From the NCBI RefSeq assembly GCF_026914185.1, contig NC_070567.1, forward strand, positions 806,001 through 870,000: 64,000 bases of DNA, written 5' to 3'. Shown here one piece after another: positions 35,035-46,063 of this stretch (position 1 is its first letter; every line of letters begins with the position of its first letter). The notes beneath the pieces were generated by a model. That model had not been told where the DNA came from, did no database searches, and worked only from the letters and a program-made list of their open reading frames with translations. This stretch comes from Puccinia triticina. Its lineage: Eukaryota > Basidiomycota > Pucciniomycetes > Pucciniales > Pucciniaceae. Made by a program: the position numbers and the translations under genes.

Positions 35035-35750
35035 TTGAGTTCTGATTGCAGCTTGTTCTTGTGGAGAACACCAAGTGAAGCGCCAAGTCTCATTTCTGTT
35101 TATAGGTGACTCAAGGGCAAGCAAGCCCTCCCAACTTCATTGGGAACATTAGGGAGCAAAGCACCAGTAAGATATATTGGAAAATGGAGCTTGTCTATAT
35201 CCAAACTTAGCAGAGTGCAGTGCAGTGTGCACCTCTGATGCTAGGAAACAGCTAGCTTGACTGGGCGAGATGGACCCGCGTTGGCAGGCGTATCGCGAGG
35301 GCGACGGTTTGAGAAAAGCACCGTTGAGTTTGCCTCGGTGTGGAGTCGAGATGAAAAGAGTGGTCGCACGAGAATTTTGATCTTCGAATTGCCGACGATC
35401 TCTTGAGGGAAACTTATGAAAGAAAGGAATTTCTTGGCCTGGGGGGTTTTTGAATTCAGAAGGGAAAAACTGCAAGAAAAAGTCAAACAACTGCAAGCTG
35501 ACATGCAAAAGCACTGGGGGAGGTTGTAGTGCTACTCAAGCCTTTGTCTAGGCTTGTGTCAACCAAGCTTCAATGCACAGTCACTGCGGAAAAAAGGACC
35601 ATTGAGTGCTTGGGTGGAGCTAGAACAAGGGCTACACAGAAAGTATCTCGCATGTCAACTGCTGTCAGTTGCGCGAGTTTTTCTTGTAGTGAAATATTGT
35701 TTTTCAAATAACTTTTGAACAAAATTTTTGCATTGCAGTTGGTGCAGACT
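35035..35750. other. Gene-free stretch
   Basis: Frames of 60-120 codons on either strand carry no recognised motif. I see no gene or clear repeat in this part. Confidence 0.4.
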
Positions 35751-35906
35751 GGAGGACTTCCCACAGGCTAAAATGCTTGATCTGGAGGGAAAGGCTAAAC
35801 CCTAATGGCTGGTGAAAATTGATTGTATTGAGATCAAGTTTTCACCAACAAACAAGGTTTAGCGGATCCCTCTAAATCAAGCCATTTAAGCAATGGGAAG
35901 TCCTCC
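35751..35906. mobile_element. Short inverted-repeat element (MITE-like)
   Basis: The arms, from GGAGGACTTCCCACAGGC on the left and AATGGGAAGTCCTCC on the right, are imperfect inverted repeats of about 50 bases, including GGCTAAACC/GGTTTAGC near the centre. It is 156 bp long without coding sequence. A target duplication is not clear. Confidence 0.55.
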
Positions 35907-37149
35907 ACTGTTAGTATCCATGCATTAATCTAGCTCTCAGTTCTTTCTCCAGTCTCAATTGAAATAGCTTTGTACTGTTTTTTTACTTTTGGTAACATAT
36001 TATGAACTTTACAAAGGCCTTTGTGAACAAAATTTCAAAATTTTGACAAGCTGTCCACACTTGGGGGCTGCTGATCAATTGGTGCAACATGTCAATTTTT
36101 TAAAAATATGTTCCTACACAGCTTAAAATGTGTCCTAAATTCTTGCAAATTTCAATTGTGGGGGCCTACTATCAATACTATTTGCACCTCAAGTTTGTTG
36201 ATCCAGAAATACAAACTTGTCATGTCTTTTCCTCTTTAGTTATTTCATTCATTAATCGAACAAGACAAGCAGGAGAGCACTTTGAGACAATGGACTACTG
36301 GGCGTAACTTAACTAATTCCCTCTCTTTGTGGAGGGGGGATGCTTTCAAAGGAGGGACTTAAACACTATGTTGACCCTGCAGCCTGAGAGAATTTCTAAA
36401 ATGCCATTCTTTGACTTTTTGTAGCAGCATCAATTCTCATTGGGTGATTAGGTGTTGGGGGAACAAAAGATGAACAACATCATGGAGAATTTTTCTACAT
36501 ATTTTTCAAACAAAATTGAGGCCTTGAGTGGCACTCAAATTCCTTTTTTATTACCACCATTGGGTCTGCTTCATCCTTCATTACACATCTTGCACTGTTA
36601 AAGATGGCCTTGTGGTACCTGTTTGGCAGTACCCGGCACCAGATGGCGGGTACCTCCTGGCTTGTGATGGTGCCTGGTGCGGTACCTGGTGCCTGCTTTT
36701 GGGCAAAATTTGACCCGGTACCCAGATACCGCTCCGGGTACCGCTCAGGAACCCCCCTATAGGGGGGCTGGCTCTCACATGATTGGATATTGGTTGACCA
36801 AATCTGATCATATCCCTCCCCCCAACCCACCTCAAGGGTCCAGATGGCTAGTGCTAACCATCACACACAGAAGCTTGGTGTCTCCCCTGTGACAACATAG
36901 TATTACGGTGTGGTGTGCCAAATGTGTTTCAAGTATCAAATTGCATAAGTCACAGTTTACAATTGAGAAGGAGACATATTTCTAGATGTATTATTTCATA
37001 ATTGAATTCTACAGGTCATTTAAACCCTAGTCACTCACTGGAACCACTAGGCTAGCTGTACTCAGTCAAACGTTATTAGGATTATACTGTTTTCAAAAGC
37101 AGAAATACATACTGTAGAGATATTTTGATTGTACATAGTATAGAGGGGG
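35907..37149. other. Gene-free stretch with a TIR remnant and GGTACC-rich patch
   Basis: No gene is recognised. A 110-bp patch at about 36615-36750 repeats GGTACC and GTACCCGG, similar to patches at 22680-22820 and 23430-23510. The TIR remnant at 36306 is listed separately. Confidence 0.45.
36306..36361. repeat. Diverged end of the hairpin-TIR family
   Basis: The sequence AACTTAACTAATTCCCTCTC, then GGAGGGACTTAAAC, keeps the order of the terminal hairpin at 17099. CCTGAGAGAA follows nearby, as in that copy. No opposite end was found, so this is probably a truncated or decayed copy. Confidence 0.45.
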
Positions 37150-38530
37150 TGTAGAATTTTCAAAAGTATATTTTACAAGGCTTGAGCCTTGCAAAAAAGG
37201 TACTTTGGAAAATTAACCAAAAAACCTACCATGTTGAATTTTACAAGGTATGTCTTACAATGCTAGCCTTGTAAACCAAAGCCTTGCAAAGAAGTCCATG
37301 CAAAACCACGTCAGGGGTGTGAATAGTTGAGTTTCACAAGGCAATTTTTACACTGTATATGCCTTGCAAAAATAAACCCTTGTAAACAGGGCATAGCACG
37401 GTGGTATTTGACGCGTTTTTTGGGCCCCTTGAATACTGATTCGTCGAATATTTGAGTATTTGGAGATATTCAACGGAAAAACTTCCAAAATACATTAAAA
37501 ACACCAAAAAATTACATTTTTTGTGTTTTTGACTTATTTTGGCCCATTTCGGGGCCATATAATTTTGAGGGGGTCATTCTTCAAACATATAATGGTGCCA
37601 AAGGCACTTATAACATTGCCAGAGGCATATCTTCTAATGGCGGATGCACTATTCAGAGTGCCGGACGCACTTTTCATAGTGGCGGACACACTTTTCATAG
37701 TGGCGGACGCACTTTTGATAGTGGCGGACTCACTATTCAGAGTGCCGGACACACTTTTGACAGTGCCGGATGCATTTTTGATAGTGCCGGATGCACTTTT
37801 GATAGTGCCGGATGCACTTTTGATAGTGCTGGACACACTCTTCATAGTGGCGGACGCACTTTTCATAGTGGCGGACACACTTTTGATAGTGACGGACTCA
37901 CTATTCAGACTGCCGGACGCACTTTTGATAGTGCTGGACGCACTTTTGATAGTGACGGGCGCACTTTTGATAGTGCCAGACGCACTTTTCACAGTGACAG
38001 ACACAATTTTGATAGTGGCGGACTCACTATTCAGAGTGCTGGACACACTTTTGATAGTGGCGGACTCACTTTTCATAGTGGCAGACACACTTTTCAAAGT
38101 GGCGGACACACTTTGCATAGGGGCAGACGCACCTTTTGTAGTGGCGGACGCACTTTTCAAAGTGCCAGAGGCAGATTTTTTTTGTTTTGCACCAAAGGGG
38201 CTGGTATAGGGCCTGTGCAAACTCATCTGGGGCCTTTGGGCCACAGAGAAGCTTGCATTGGCCCTCTACGCGCCCCATTGAGCCATTATTCAATTTTTTT
38301 CGAATATTCAAGCTTAAATTTGTCCAGGCATTATTCGACTCGAATCGAATTCAAATACAAATACTCGAATTGATTCGATTCAATGTGCTATGCCCTGCTT
38401 GTAAAGATACCCCTCAGAGCCAAAACCTTCAAAATTTGCAAGACTTCATCTTTTCCAAGGCATACAAGTGTAAAAATAGCTTTGTAAAATTCATCAAAAA
38501 AACAATCAGAGTGGAATTTTACAAGGCATA
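37150..38530. repeat. Inverted-repeat block enclosing a minisatellite
   Basis: Outer parts on both sides repeat TTTTACAAGGC / GCCTTGTAAA motifs in opposite orientation. GGGCATAGCAC (about 37389-37399) and GTGCTATGCCC (about 38385-38395) are exact inverted partners. AT-rich CGAATATT / GAATCGAATT sequence follows inside them. The centre is the 21-bp minisatellite. This may be a nested foldback or TIR element; its exact borders are not settled. Confidence 0.5.
37600..38175. repeat. 21-bp minisatellite, about 27 units
   Basis: The unit CTTTTGATAGTGCCGGATGCA and its variants repeat head to tail. Because 21 is a multiple of three and the unit lacks stops, long frames are open on both strands: plus reads as seven-residue L-L-I-V-P-D-A repeats, minus as S-A-S-G-T-I-K repeats. 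I treat both frames as by-products. Confidence 0.85.
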
Positions 38531-38963
38531 AAACTAGAAATGTAGATTATCAGGCAAGGTTGTTTCCGGCCTTTGCGACCCTTTGGCTAAAACGTCTAGG
38601 CCTGCACCATTGCCACTCTTTTGCTGCGACGTGCAGACCCACAAGTAGGCATGGCAGCAGGCACCAAAGCTACATCCAAGGGTTTTTCTGGTTTTAGCAT
38701 TGGCTTGACCGATGCTTCTGGTGGTTTAGGCTGTTTCAGGAGAATCCTTCACCGAGGGAAAGTCCTCCACCGTCTTCGCCCCAATTGTTGGGGGGATTTC
38801 CTTTGCCGGCTTCGTTCGCATTGTGGGGAGGGAGCTCTTGGCTGGCTTTGCCGATGGCGTCTCGGCAGGCAAAACAGCAGAAACCTCAAATTTGTTGTTT
38901 TTCGCAACTGCATAATTGGATCACCCCAGATTCAGTGAATGAGTCAAAACAGCCAAGCAAAAA
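38531..38963. other. Gene-free stretch before the USP-like ORF
   Basis: GC-rich imperfect repeats (GGCTTCG, GGGGGA) occur near 38740-38870. No coding motif is seen. Confidence 0.35.
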
Positions 38964-40130
38964 TCAATTAAGCTTACTATTTTCCATCATCTCGCCAGAG
39001 GATGTGATGAAGGCTTTGCCTGAACCAAGCAAGTCAGAAAGACTTGCAAACATGATTTGATTTGGACGCGCCATCGGGAAATCCTTCTTGATTTGAACAA
39101 CCTTCCCGTCGACGTGTTCTTTCTCTTTGGTCCTCCAGCTTCGGGAATACATAAGCCAGCTGGTGTTGGGATGAGCCCCACCAATTGTGCTTGAATCCGA
39201 GCTGATCATACGTGCAAGTCCATTGTTTTCCATGTCATTATGGTACCAAATCCCCACCACCCCACAAACATTCTTGAGTACCTTGGACCAGTAATGGACT
39301 CCATTCCAATACCGGCGAGCAAATAGAGTATAGGTTTCGCCTCCCAGAGTAATTGCAAACGGCCAATTGGTCGTAGACATAATTTTTTTTTGTTCGTCTG
39401 GATCAAGAATTTCTGCCACATCTAACATGAAGTAGAGGTGGAGGGGACCTTGATTTTCAGGGAAATGAAGTATTGACAGCTTGTGAAGAGGCTCATCTGC
39501 GGCCGTGAATTCTTTGGTTGAAGCCATCGCAACATTATGTGCGGTTTGCTTCGCCCTACAGTCCTTACAGTACAGCCCCGAGATACCAATCAAGCCATCT
39601 GAAGTCCATCGTGTCAACAGGTCGGCAACATCTGAGTATGCAAGCCCGTTGGCATCAAACATCCCCCTTTCAATGTTTATCACGAAAACAGCGCGGACAT
39701 CTTGCCTTGTTGCCGTAGGGTGATCTGGACAAGTGAGGGTTCGCCTCTCTTCAACATCAAACAAGCCTTTTCGGGCTCTATTAGGGTTTGTCTTGAGATC
39801 CAGGATGATTTCAATGAAGAAGTTGGCTGATGCAAATTTCCCAGCCTTGAAGCTTGAAGGGTGTAGGTTGTGAGCATGCTGGAATAGCGTGTTCTTTGCT
39901 GCAGCAATCATTCTGTGCACCAAACCTTCCTGCGTTAACTGGTAAGTTGTCCGAGAATTAAAGTGCTGCACAATTGAGGTGAACATTGATGTTCCATGAC
40001 CGCTGGAGCCACGAAGCCAAAGGGGACTGAACAATGCAAACAGAGTCTTGAGTGCCGCAGCCATCCAGCAGCGGTTCTTTGCAGGGGATCGAGGAAGGAA
40101 CGGACGAGTTCCCCCCTGTCCATGGAGGCG
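38964..40130 (-). CDS. USP-like ubiquitin-specific protease domain ORF
   Basis: The uninterrupted frame gives at least 366 aa from the ATG at 40064. It is open further upstream without an ATG, and there it shows a Cys-box-like KNRCWMAAALKTLF that overlaps the start. Further USP features are the LYCKDC pair, the His-box region GGETYTLFARRYWNGVHYW (His then Tyr-Trp) and the GIWYHNDMENN Asp/Asn box. USP enzymes cut ubiquitin or related proteins from targets. The Cys box has Ala for the usual Asn and Lys for Gln. A 46-codon frame at 40313-40173 could supply a first exon. It starts about 180-360 bases beyond a Helitron 3' end on the same strand and may be a domesticated or TE-associated protease. 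Confidence 0.55.
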   Translation of the reverse strand, partial: RLHGQGGTRPFLPRSPAKNRCWMAAALKTLFALFSPLWLRGSSGHGTSMFTSIVQHFNSRTTYQLTQEGLVHRMIAAAKNTLFQHAHNLHPSSFKAGKFASANFFIEIILDLKTNPNRARKGLFDVEERRTLTCPDHPTATRQDVRAVFVINIERGMFDANGLAYSDVADLLTRWTSDGLIGISGLYCKDCRAKQTAHNVAMASTKEFTAADEPLHKLSILHFPENQGPLHLYFMLDVAEILDPDEQKKIMSTTNWPFAITLGGETYTLFARRYWNGVHYWSKVLKNVCGVVGIWYHNDMENNGLARMISSDSSTIGGAHPNTSWLMYSRSWRTKEKEHVDGKVVQIKKDFPMARPNQIMFASLSDLLGSGKAFITSSGEMMENSKLN

Positions 40131-40489
40131 ACTAAGCGAGAGGCGCCTGGATGATCGGGACGAAGCTCCGCGTCATGCGCAGACTTCGTCAGCCTCACGG
40201 CGGGGTTCATATATGACCCCCCATGGCAGAGGAGGAGCTGCAAGCATACCGCCGCAGACTTCTCCCCAGATGATCACCAAAGCCTCTCGCTTCAGAGTCG
40301 CGAACAGTTCCATCCTTTTTCAAACGAGAGTTAATTCCTAGATTAGAAACCCATCTCAACCTTTTTATCGCATATCAAACCTTCCCGACCTTTTATAGCA
40401 TATCACAAAGTTCGTTAAAGACTTTTTCTCGTCCCCTTATCGATCGCATTCTTTGTCCAGTTATCTCTACTCCGCCTATTTTTTTATTA

Positions 40490-40525
40490 CTAGAGAAATC
40501 GCGGCTGCGCCGCTGGCAGCGCGCA
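40490..40525 (-). other. Helitron 3' terminus: hairpin plus CTAG
   Basis: Minus-strand reading gives GCTGCCAGCGGCGCAGC, then CGCGATTTCT, then CTAG, followed by T. A short hairpin about ten bases before CTRR and insertion before T are the known marks of Helitron 3' ends. Confidence 0.65.
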
Positions 40526-40768
40526 CCGCAACTGTGTCCCACACATCAAGGGGCGCCAACACACCTTTCAATAAATATACAACTCATATATCAGACTATA
40601 TTTCCGCGCACAGAATACAGGGCAACTCTAACACAAATAATAGTACAAGTACAAAATAATAGATCAAGTAAATCTCAACAAAGTGACAGTTTGCAATTCC
40701 AGAAACGACAAAGACAACCATTTCTATGTTGAAATAGTTACACGTATATTCCAAAACCATTTTACTGG

Positions 40769-42246
40769 TCACACCACCGCTTCTTGAATAACCAACAGGT
40801 TTACCACATTTACAGTTCCCGAGCAGTTTACATCAGAGCTAACAATCCCAACACGAACGCCTGCCCGAGTTGTAGCTCGGGAAAATGCAACATAGAGTTG
40901 CCCATGAGAAGATACTGGCTGCGGAAGAAATACCCCAACTCGACCAAAAGTTTGTCCTTGCGCTTTGTTGATCCTCTTGCAAACGCGGGGAAAACAGGGA
41001 ATTGATAGCGGAAAAACCTAGTGGCACAGGATTGATCCGGTTCGTGTATCAAGACCATTTTTGGGATCATGACTTCATTTCCTGATTTGGGGCCAGTCAT
41101 GACCTCGCATTTCAAGACATGGGGCTGAATGCCCTTGACCAGGAGACGAGTTCCGTTGCACAGACCGCTTCCTAGATTAAGGTTCCGGATGCAGACGACC
41201 GGCATCCCTTCTTTCAGTCGAAGCAACGGCACAGAAAAACCTGCGAGTTTGATGTTAGCCAAGGATTCCAGACCAACGGTCTCATCACAATCACTCAAGA
41301 CCTCATCCACCGCCCAAATATCGACCTGTCAACCGGGCAAAGCACCAACACAACTCGAATTGAGGATCCCGACATTATTATTCAGCGGAGTCAAAATTGC
41401 ATGTCCCGCAAAAAATCTAGCCAAACCGTTGTCGTGATAAGTGCTCCTGAGCAAGCTCAAATCTCCATAGACAAAGCCAATGATATTTTGTATGACAGCT
41501 CGCTGGACTGATTAGTGAATATATCAATCCCTGCTAACGCAATCGTCCCCGTATTCATCAACATGCCGTCACCGGAACCAACTTTCAAGAGCCAGGTCGA
41601 AAACTCGGCTACATCATTGGTGGTAGAAGTATCCGCAGGGCTATGAATTGTAGATTGCAGCCGCATGTTTCCGGTCAAACTGTAACGGCACATCAAAGGC
41701 CATAAGTAAGATCCTATGAGACTGGCTGTGCCTTGTGCAAAGATATCGCCACCCCGAACTACTGGTAACGTCTGCCGGAAGTCGCCACCAAATATGACCC
41801 AAATACCCCCAAGCATTTCATCGGAATCACGAAGATGACGCAGGGACCGGTTGACCAATTCGATTGTATCCCGGTGACTCATTGTTATCTCGTCCCATAT
41901 GAGTACCTGTAGTTCCGCTAACGTCCTCCCTAACTTTTTCCGTACGTCGTAGTTTGCGTGTGATTGCGAGTTGACCTGAAGCGGAATCCGCAACTTTGAA
42001 TGAGCCGTACCACCTCCTTCGAGGACCATAGCAGCCACTCCAGATGAGGCAACAGCCATTACCGCCACCCCCAGTTGGGACAGGTTTTGAATCATGGCGT
42101 TCATCAAATAACTTTTTCCAGAGCCGGCGGGCCCGTCAATGAATACAGGCGGTGGATTGTTGATGTTCATACTATGTAAAAAGTGGTCAAAAATTATGCG
42201 CTGGTTGTGGTTGAGTGTGTCAATGTCTATCTTTAAGTGAATGCGC
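40769..42246 (-). pseudogene. Helitron Pif1-like helicase, broken
   Basis: The 5' part (42170-41457 and in-frame sequence to 42246) has LNHNQRIIFDHFL, the Walker A motif GPAGSGKSYL, the Walker B-like LIWDEITM and FGGDFRQTLPVV. A frameshift near 41465 moves the reading to AGHAILTPLNNNVGILN. A TGA occurs near 41325, after GALPG. The frame resumes with MPVVCIRNLNLGSGLCNGTR and KCEVMTGPKSG. A second frameshift near 40975 leads to RINKAQGQTFGRVGVFLPQ and SSHGQLYVAFSRATTRAG, the standard C-terminal motif, ending at 40769. Helitron helicases unwind DNA for rolling-circle transposition; this copy cannot make a whole protein. Confidence 0.85.
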
Positions 42247-42290
42247 AGATTTTCTTCTCCATTGATGATCAGTTGGCTGGATGAGAGTGC

Positions 42291-43555
42291 TTACCAAGGA
42301 TGGCTGCATTGACTCGATGCGCCAACAAATCCCTCCGGCTTTGATCGAGATACTTTTGGACGGGCAAGTCCCACGGGTTGACATAGGCCAACAGACCCGC
42401 GACGTTTTCCAACTCCTTTGCAAAGATAGCACGCTCGACCGGTTTGGGTAGCTGATGTGCAAAGTTGTGTACACACCCGGGCGAATCGGCAAAAGCGCCT
42501 GCGCCCACCTGACGCTTCAGTCGTACATGCGCCAGGTGGGCGGTACAGTACGCCAGGATGACCAGGTTGGCATACTGACGCCACCATGTCACGCTTGGGG
42601 TCGTGAGGGCCGTGGGGGCGCCAGTATAGGCCGCAGGTGGACAGCTGCCCTTGACACCATCAGTCCGGCGCCCGTGGGCGATGCCACCCAAGCATCTTGG
42701 TTGGGGCGGCGTCCTATGGCGGCGTCAGGTAAGGACGCTGCCGTTTCGCACCGGTCATGATCGCGCCGGTGATAGATGCCATGAGCGCTGCGCCACACAG
42801 TGGCCACACAGATGCCAAGCAGTCGGCCTCGACTGCTCGGCGCCACGTGTACGCGAGGACTCACGAGCTCGACGGGATGCGCCGGCCAGTGAGCAGGCCG
42901 GTGGTTTGATCACCCATTTCTCCCCGGTGGCGCCGCAGTATGTAGTGATGCTGTGGAGCCGCAACACACACCAATTGTTGGAGACCGGGGTAGCCAAGGT
43001 GGTAAACTTAACCTATCTAGAGTTTATTCATCTACATTATGCATATACCAAAACATTGTACATACACCCCGGGAGTACCTCCACGTGCACCTAACTGAAA
43101 TTCTCCGAGGATTCCTCGGGAACGCGTGCGCGAGGTCGGACCTGCAGGTGACGGTCCAGGGTATCACGAGGTCACCACCCATATCTCAGGGGTGGCCTCG
43201 ACGGGATCAACCCAAGAAATCCACGGATGCCATGAGCTTTCCGTGGACACCTCGAAGCCTCCCCGTGATACAAAACAATTGCAGCGCCCACGGGTGCCCC
43301 ACTATCCGACAAGTGGTCGGTCCCACGTGGGTTCATGGTGCGCTCCACTAATCCGATGGGCTCATGGGAGGTAAATTGCGGGCTCCGGATTGTGCACACC
43401 GGCTTACAATCCGTCATATATCAAGGGGTACCACTGGGGTATCCGTACTACATTGCATATCAGTGGCCATCATGAGACAAAAAAAGGAAGGAAAAAAAAA
43501 ACATTTGTGAGGTGGGAGAGAGAGAGATAAAACTAGAGGGAAAACAACTATGAAA
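42291..43555. other. GC-rich stretch without a recognised gene
   Basis: A minus-strand frame of 140 codons (42691-42269) runs up to the helicase remnant, but I do not recognise it. A plus-strand frame at 42651-43094 is also unassigned. A copia LTR segment is included at 42976. The end near 43430-43510 is A-rich. Confidence 0.4.
42976..43073 (+). repeat. Segment matching the 5' end of the copia LTR at 58396
   Basis: It begins TGTTGGAGACCGGGGTAGCC and agrees with the first ~97 bases of the LTR at 58396, ending in ACATTGTACATACA. After that it diverges to a GGGAGTACCTCCACGTG sequence that instead resembles bases just before the 5' LTR remnant at 53778. It may be the start of a solo LTR of a sister family. 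Confidence 0.6.
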
Positions 43556-45324
43556 TCAGAAAATCTCCGCCGGAACGTGAGCTTCCTCATCGGCGGTCGG
43601 CGGGGCAAGGCTTCGGCTAGTGATCTGCTCTTGCACCTCCTCATCAGAAGGGAGAGCAACTCCGACACCCTGAATGTTGATCGCGGTGTTTGTACCATCA
43701 AACAATTCGGCATTGTAGGCAATGACCATACGGGCAAAGCTGAAAATGGCCCACAGTCAGTTAACCATTAAGATTTTTGCTCAAGCGAAAATCACTTACG
43801 CAATCTTGAAATTGATCGGCTTTGTCCGCATTAGTTCCAAATGTCGATCTATTACCTCCCAAGGTGAGTGAGGTGGGGCGGTGGTTCTGTCAACCTGTCG
43901 CTGGATGAATAAGTGTAGGCGAATGTACGCCATCCGTACCCTCATGCTCGAGGTGAGGGACTGGATTATGCTGGCCCGGTCCTCCAGTTCATGACGTGGT
44001 GACATTGCCCGTAAGATCTGATCACCCAGGGATCAGCTACATAAACAAGGGTTAGATCGATCGGACAAGGTTAGCACTCACCTTGACAATGAGGTCATTC
44101 AGCTTGGGGATCGGCTGGGGATTACTACTGCAACCCGGCCTTGCTCCGGTCGTAATCTAAACATAAACATGTCAGAGGTACATGGGAATAAAGCAAAAAT
44201 AATAGAGAAAAGACTGACCAATTTGGCAAGGGCGCTCTTTTCGTACTTGAGCAACTCTCGGATGAGGTCCCTAACTCGTGTAACTGCCTCGTTTTCTGGG
44301 GTGAGATAACCTGGTGGCATGAACGTCTCCTTCCACTCATTTTGCATCATATCGATGCTGGCCTGCAGTACCGGCCAAATTCAGCCAACTTTCCCTTGCT
44401 AGAGCATCAAAGTTCTACTCGCTACTTACCTTTACTAACACCAGAGGTGTCCTAGCTATGAGCGAGCGATTCGCCACGGTTTGGGTGCGACCGTAGGCCT
44501 GGAGATCGGACAAGAGGAGGTGTTCTCGAATCTTGAGGCGAATGAAATCCTGTGATGTGGAAGTTTCTCTTGAGGTCAGGCACGCAAGGAATGCCAAATA
44601 AGAAACTTACCCGGACGTCGGGGTGGAAAACAAAGCGCCTGGTTACTTGTGGAGCCGGTCCAACTTCTGTGGGTTGAATTGAGCCAGTTTGCTCAAGTCG
44701 GTAGCGTATCCATTCCAGATACATGAGGGTGGCAAGCCAATGATTTTTGCCCACAAGCTAAATAAATATCAGATTAATCTCTTTAGCAGAATCAATGAGT
44801 CGAGTATCAAGGAATTCGACTTACTGTCGCCGTTCGTTGGATATTCTCAATCTGAATATCCGGGAGTCGCAGGAATTCCCCAAGCTGTTGAATGATTCGG
44901 ATATCCTCGTCCTCGGGGGCGGACGTTGGACCCGGGCCCAATTCAGTGAGTGGGGTGTCATGATCGTCTTGCTCTTCCGCAGAGAATAAAGCATCATTAT
45001 CTGAATTCGAGCCCGAACTTGCACCTGCGACTTGAGCAGCGGCTGCAGCCAAGTTGGGATGAATACTACCATCGTCTGCAACTTGATCGGGTCCTTGGGT
45101 CACGGCTGGTGCTTGATTGGGGCTGTTGGCTGGGTAAGGGGCTGCTGACTCTCGAGCGGTGGTGTTTGATCTTTCGGAACGGCGAACGGGCCCTGTAATG
45201 GTTCGAGTTCAAAATCATCAGAGTATACTGGATTTCAAGAGCAAACGGAAAACTAGCGCTTACCTGTGGCTGGCTGGCGTGCGGCAAACCTGGGCGCAAA
45301 TCGTCTCACGGGACTGGCAGACAT
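43556..45324 (-). CDS. Unknown protein, eight-exon gene, 438 aa
   Basis: Exons 45324-45264, 45192-44825, 44757-44611, 44549-44430, 44362-44219, 44156-44082, 44017-43800 and 43739-43556 join with matching phases and no internal stop. Seven introns are all GT-AG; five donors read GTAAG, one GTCAG and one GTGAG. The first ~55 residues are basic and Ser/Pro-rich (MSASPVRRFAPR, VRRSERSNTT). Residues ~75-110 are acidic (EEQDDHD, PEDED). The remainder is mostly helical-looking and charged, including NHWLATLMYLEWIRYRLEQ and RVRDLIRELLKYEKSALAKL. No transmembrane segment, signal peptide or known catalytic motif is seen. The gene points away from the transposase gene at 46064 and lies between mobile elements. 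I do not recognise the family; a lineage-specific rust protein is my best guess. Confidence 0.7.
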
Positions 45325-46063
45325 GATTTTGGTATATCGATTGGAAGATATAGGAAGATAAGGTGTTTCGAGGCTTTTCCAATATTGATCGGAATATTAG
45401 GGAAGATAAGTTGTTTCAAATGGAGGATGGAGCTTGAGACGTGTGAGGGGGAGGATTGACTTACCAGGCCAGAGCCCACCAGAATCGTCGTCTTATACCG
45501 TGCATGTCAGGTTGGAGAGGGCATGGAGAAGTCATCCTTGTTTGATCGGAGCAGGTGGAGCCGGGGATGAAACTTGGGAGGAGGAGCGGCCCAGCGAAAA
45601 TCTCTGATGGTGTCTCACACTTGACACATCATGGTTCATGCTGCACCGTGGAATTGACCGCTCTTCTGATCTTATCGGATCCACATCTCCATCGACCACT
45701 CTTCTGATCCCATCGGATCCACATCTCCTCCATTCCATCAGCCTCACACCCACCGCATTGAACCAAGACCCTGGTCGTGGTCACTGCTTCGCCCAAATCT
45801 TTAAGTCTCCACTGCTTGGAGTCACTAATTTGAGTAATAAAAGTAACAAAACCCCATTATAAAACACAGAATAAACAGAATAAAACCCAAATAATTAAAC
45901 AAAACTCAAAATCACAATTCATTCCAATGGTTATCCAATCCTAAATTGAGAATTAGAGTGCAATTTACATGTGTTGATGACTTTATGCCACATTAAATTC
46001 AATTAAAAATAAGATATCCAATTAAGAAAATTTCTTCCATTCCTCTTTGTCTGTTTCTCTCAA
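45325..46063. other. Divergent intergenic region between unknown gene and transposase
   Basis: The left part should hold the promoter of the unknown gene. The right ~200 bases are A/T-rich and lead into the transposase start. A pair of TCTTCTGATC...ATCGGATCCACATCTCC direct repeats lies near 45662-45730. I could not find a terminal inverted repeat for the transposon here. Confidence 0.4.

Larger units (their letters stand above)
40490..42290 (-). mobile_element. Helitron, 3' portion
   Basis: A Pif1-type helicase remnant is followed, on the minus strand, by about 280 bases and then a typical Helitron terminus: a GC-rich hairpin and CTAG, with T as the next base. The Rep/HUH nuclease part and the TC 5' end were not found; coding similarity stops near 42290. 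Confidence 0.7.

Noticed and set aside
37523..38244. Long open frames on both strands (228 and 236 codons)
   Set aside because: They are by-products of a 21-bp minisatellite whose unit has no stop codon; the repeats give monotonous heptads and no start context, intron or domain.
42269..42691. 140-codon minus-strand frame as the N-terminal part of the Helitron protein
   Set aside because: It shows no Rep/HUH or helicase motif and its join to the helicase frame is not supported.
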